DNA from: Haplomitrium mnioides
Lineage: Eukaryota > Marchantiophyta > Haplomitriopsida > Calobryales
Assembly (NCBI GenBank): GCA_049999725.1
Contig: JBNGIS010018362.1
Span: 49,994 to 78,222 of the forward strand
Length of the DNA: 28,229 nucleotides
Direction: 5' to 3'
The translations under genes and the position numbers were made by a program. This document shows, one piece after another, positions 27,114 to 28,229 of this stretch (its first letter is position 1; each line of letters opens with the position of its first letter). Under the pieces are notes generated by a model. That model was not told the DNA's origin. It made no database searches and saw nothing but the letters and a program-made list of their open reading frames with translations.

Positions 27114-27706
27114 TTAAGGCTCCAACCAGAGGGCTGATAGTTGTGCTGGTTGATTCAGTCCATAAGCGAATCCACCAATTAGAGATAATTCATCGTCTTG
27201 AAGATCTTGATCATCATCATAAGCATTGTTTGTTTCTTTGCAAAACATTTTCAAAGGATGAGGCACTTCTTGAGGATTGGGAGAATTGCACCATTCCAAG
27301 TAGAATCTTGATCAATATCTCGGTATTAGGAAATATTTTTTGTAACATAATTGGTGCCCTTGGTGATAACTCCAACAAAATATTGATTGATTGAAAATCT
27401 TTGCTAGAATCATTTCCCAAACTGTTGTCTGAAGACTCCTCCAAAAGAATTTGGTTTGTTTCAGATTTCCTAATCTCATTCCAAGGTCCAACTTGAATTG
27501 AAAACACTTGTTGTTTGAGTGGTGCTGTCCGGGACAACAATTCATCTCCAAAATTGAAATCGTCCATAGATTGTATGCATTTTGTGTTTCTAACAAACAC
27601 ACTTTGATCATGAATATTGAGGTCTTCCTTAGATGAGGACAAATAGAGGTTAACAACCATTTGGAAATTCTAATTTGAACGTCTTTCTCTTGATCTGTTG
27701 GAGTAG
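27114..27706 (-). pseudogene. 5' exon remnant of the minus-strand gene, acidic, unrecognised
   Basis: A minus-strand splice acceptor (GACTACTCCAACAG) ends near 27696. ATG 27660 opens MVVNLYLSSSKEDLNIHDQS and stays open for 147 codons; near 27290 a better-looking frame takes over (NSPNPQEVPHPLKMFCKETN, then DDDQDLQDDELSLIGG) to a stop at 27114. The amino-acid mix is protein-like, with Ser, Asp, Asn and Gln, typical of a disordered or regulatory N-terminus. I recognise no domain. Linking it to the exons at 21690-23092 rests on strand, spacing and the shared intronic palindromes only. Confidence 0.35.
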
Positions 27707-27837
27707 TCAAAAGAAAGATTCAACTTTGATCGCTTGATCAACAACAAAGATCTTGTACTTGCAGAAGTTTGTTTCTTTAATTCTCTATGGGTTCCCTCTT
27801 TGATCGTTTGTGCACAATTTGTTCACTTTTTTAATCC

Positions 27838-27915
27838 TTTGCACGCATTGGATTCACTCCTTGACCCTATGCATGCATAGGGTTCAATCTCTAATCCTAT
27901 GCGGGCATAGAGTTC
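27838..27915. repeat. Palindromic-core repeats, about 2.5 units of 30-31 bp
   Basis: TTTGCACGCATTGGA, ACCCTATGCATGCATAGGGT and CCTATGCGGGCATAGAG follow each other at 30-31-bp steps. 27864-27883 is a perfect 20-bp palindrome. Same core as in the other arrays. Flanked on the minus strand by probable exons, so likely intronic. Confidence 0.8.
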
Positions 27916-27927
27916 ACCTTCTTGATC

Positions 27928-28053
27928 TTCTTGGGTGGAGCTATCTGATTCAACAAAAGCATTCTTTTTTTCTCAATATACTTGCCGTCACACTTGACTC
28001 TTTTGGTAGTCCATCATTTATGTTCAAAGAATTGTGATTTGAACAAATCTCAA
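27928..28053 (-). pseudogene. Possible first visible exon of the minus-strand gene
   Basis: A minus-strand acceptor TTTGATATGCAG near 28054 is followed by VEICSNHNSLNINDGLPKES, then a one-base shift and FVESDSSTQEDQE, ending at GAAG|GTGAAC near 27925, directly before the palindromic repeats. Composition resembles the exon at 27114-27706. No domain seen. Confidence 0.3.
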
Positions 28054-28229
28054 CCTGCATATCAAAAGTAACACTTTTTTTAGAAGATGAATCTTAGAAT
28101 TCTAGCCTCTTCTTGCTCTAAAAAACTCCAGCCATTGATAAAGCTCACTAAAAATCAACTATTTGAAGAAACTATTTTAGCAAATATTGTCAACCTCTTA
28201 TGGCCTATCTAAATATGTGTTCTTAAAGA

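Overview
The window looks like repeat-dense nuclear DNA of a land plant with a large genome. A gymnosperm or fern would fit, but I cannot name a species. The evidence is plant-type Ty3/gypsy elements, tRNA primer sites of the plant iMet and Asp types, GT-AG introns in the two host-like genes, and old nested insertions. No gene here appears intact.

Layout: (1) 1-1089, the 5' end of a minus-strand gypsy-type element running off the left edge: gag start, iMet primer site, and a 431-bp LTR with a TATA box. (2) 1090-4383, a roughly 3.3-kb LTR-like repeat read on the minus strand. (3) 4911-7990 (+), a broken, intron-containing gene whose product joins a ParB/Srx-like domain to a beta-class (permuted) DNA methyltransferase domain; a poly(A) signal follows. 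(4) 8098-20983, a structurally complete LTR retrotransposon of the non-chromovirus Athila/Tat type. It is flanked by the 5-bp target duplication CATCA and has LTRs of 4088 and 4075 bp, each carrying a 757-758-codon ORF ending in a coiled coil. The internal region holds a gag lacking its capsid core, protease, RT, RNase H and integrase, all decayed. (5) 20989-21475, tandem minisatellites. (6) 21690-28040 (-), exon remnants of a second host-like gene with a resemblance to DUF7869/transposase-like proteins, interrupted by (7) 23585-26763 (+), a second copy of the LTR-like repeat in (2), in the opposite orientation.

Inferred history: the ParB-methyltransferase gene and the minus-strand gene lay tail to tail. 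Copies of the 3.2-kb repeat then inserted on both sides. The Athila/Tat-like element later landed about 75 bp past the methyltransferase poly(A) signal. A sample of its LTRs differs at 6 of 60 sites, all transitions. Both genes carry minisatellites built around the same palindromic alternating purine-pyrimidine core (ATGCRYGCAT), which is not explained by any transposon seen here.

The most novel content is the ParB-like/beta-class methyltransferase gene with introns in plant DNA, the shared palindromic arrays, and the ORF carried inside both LTRs.
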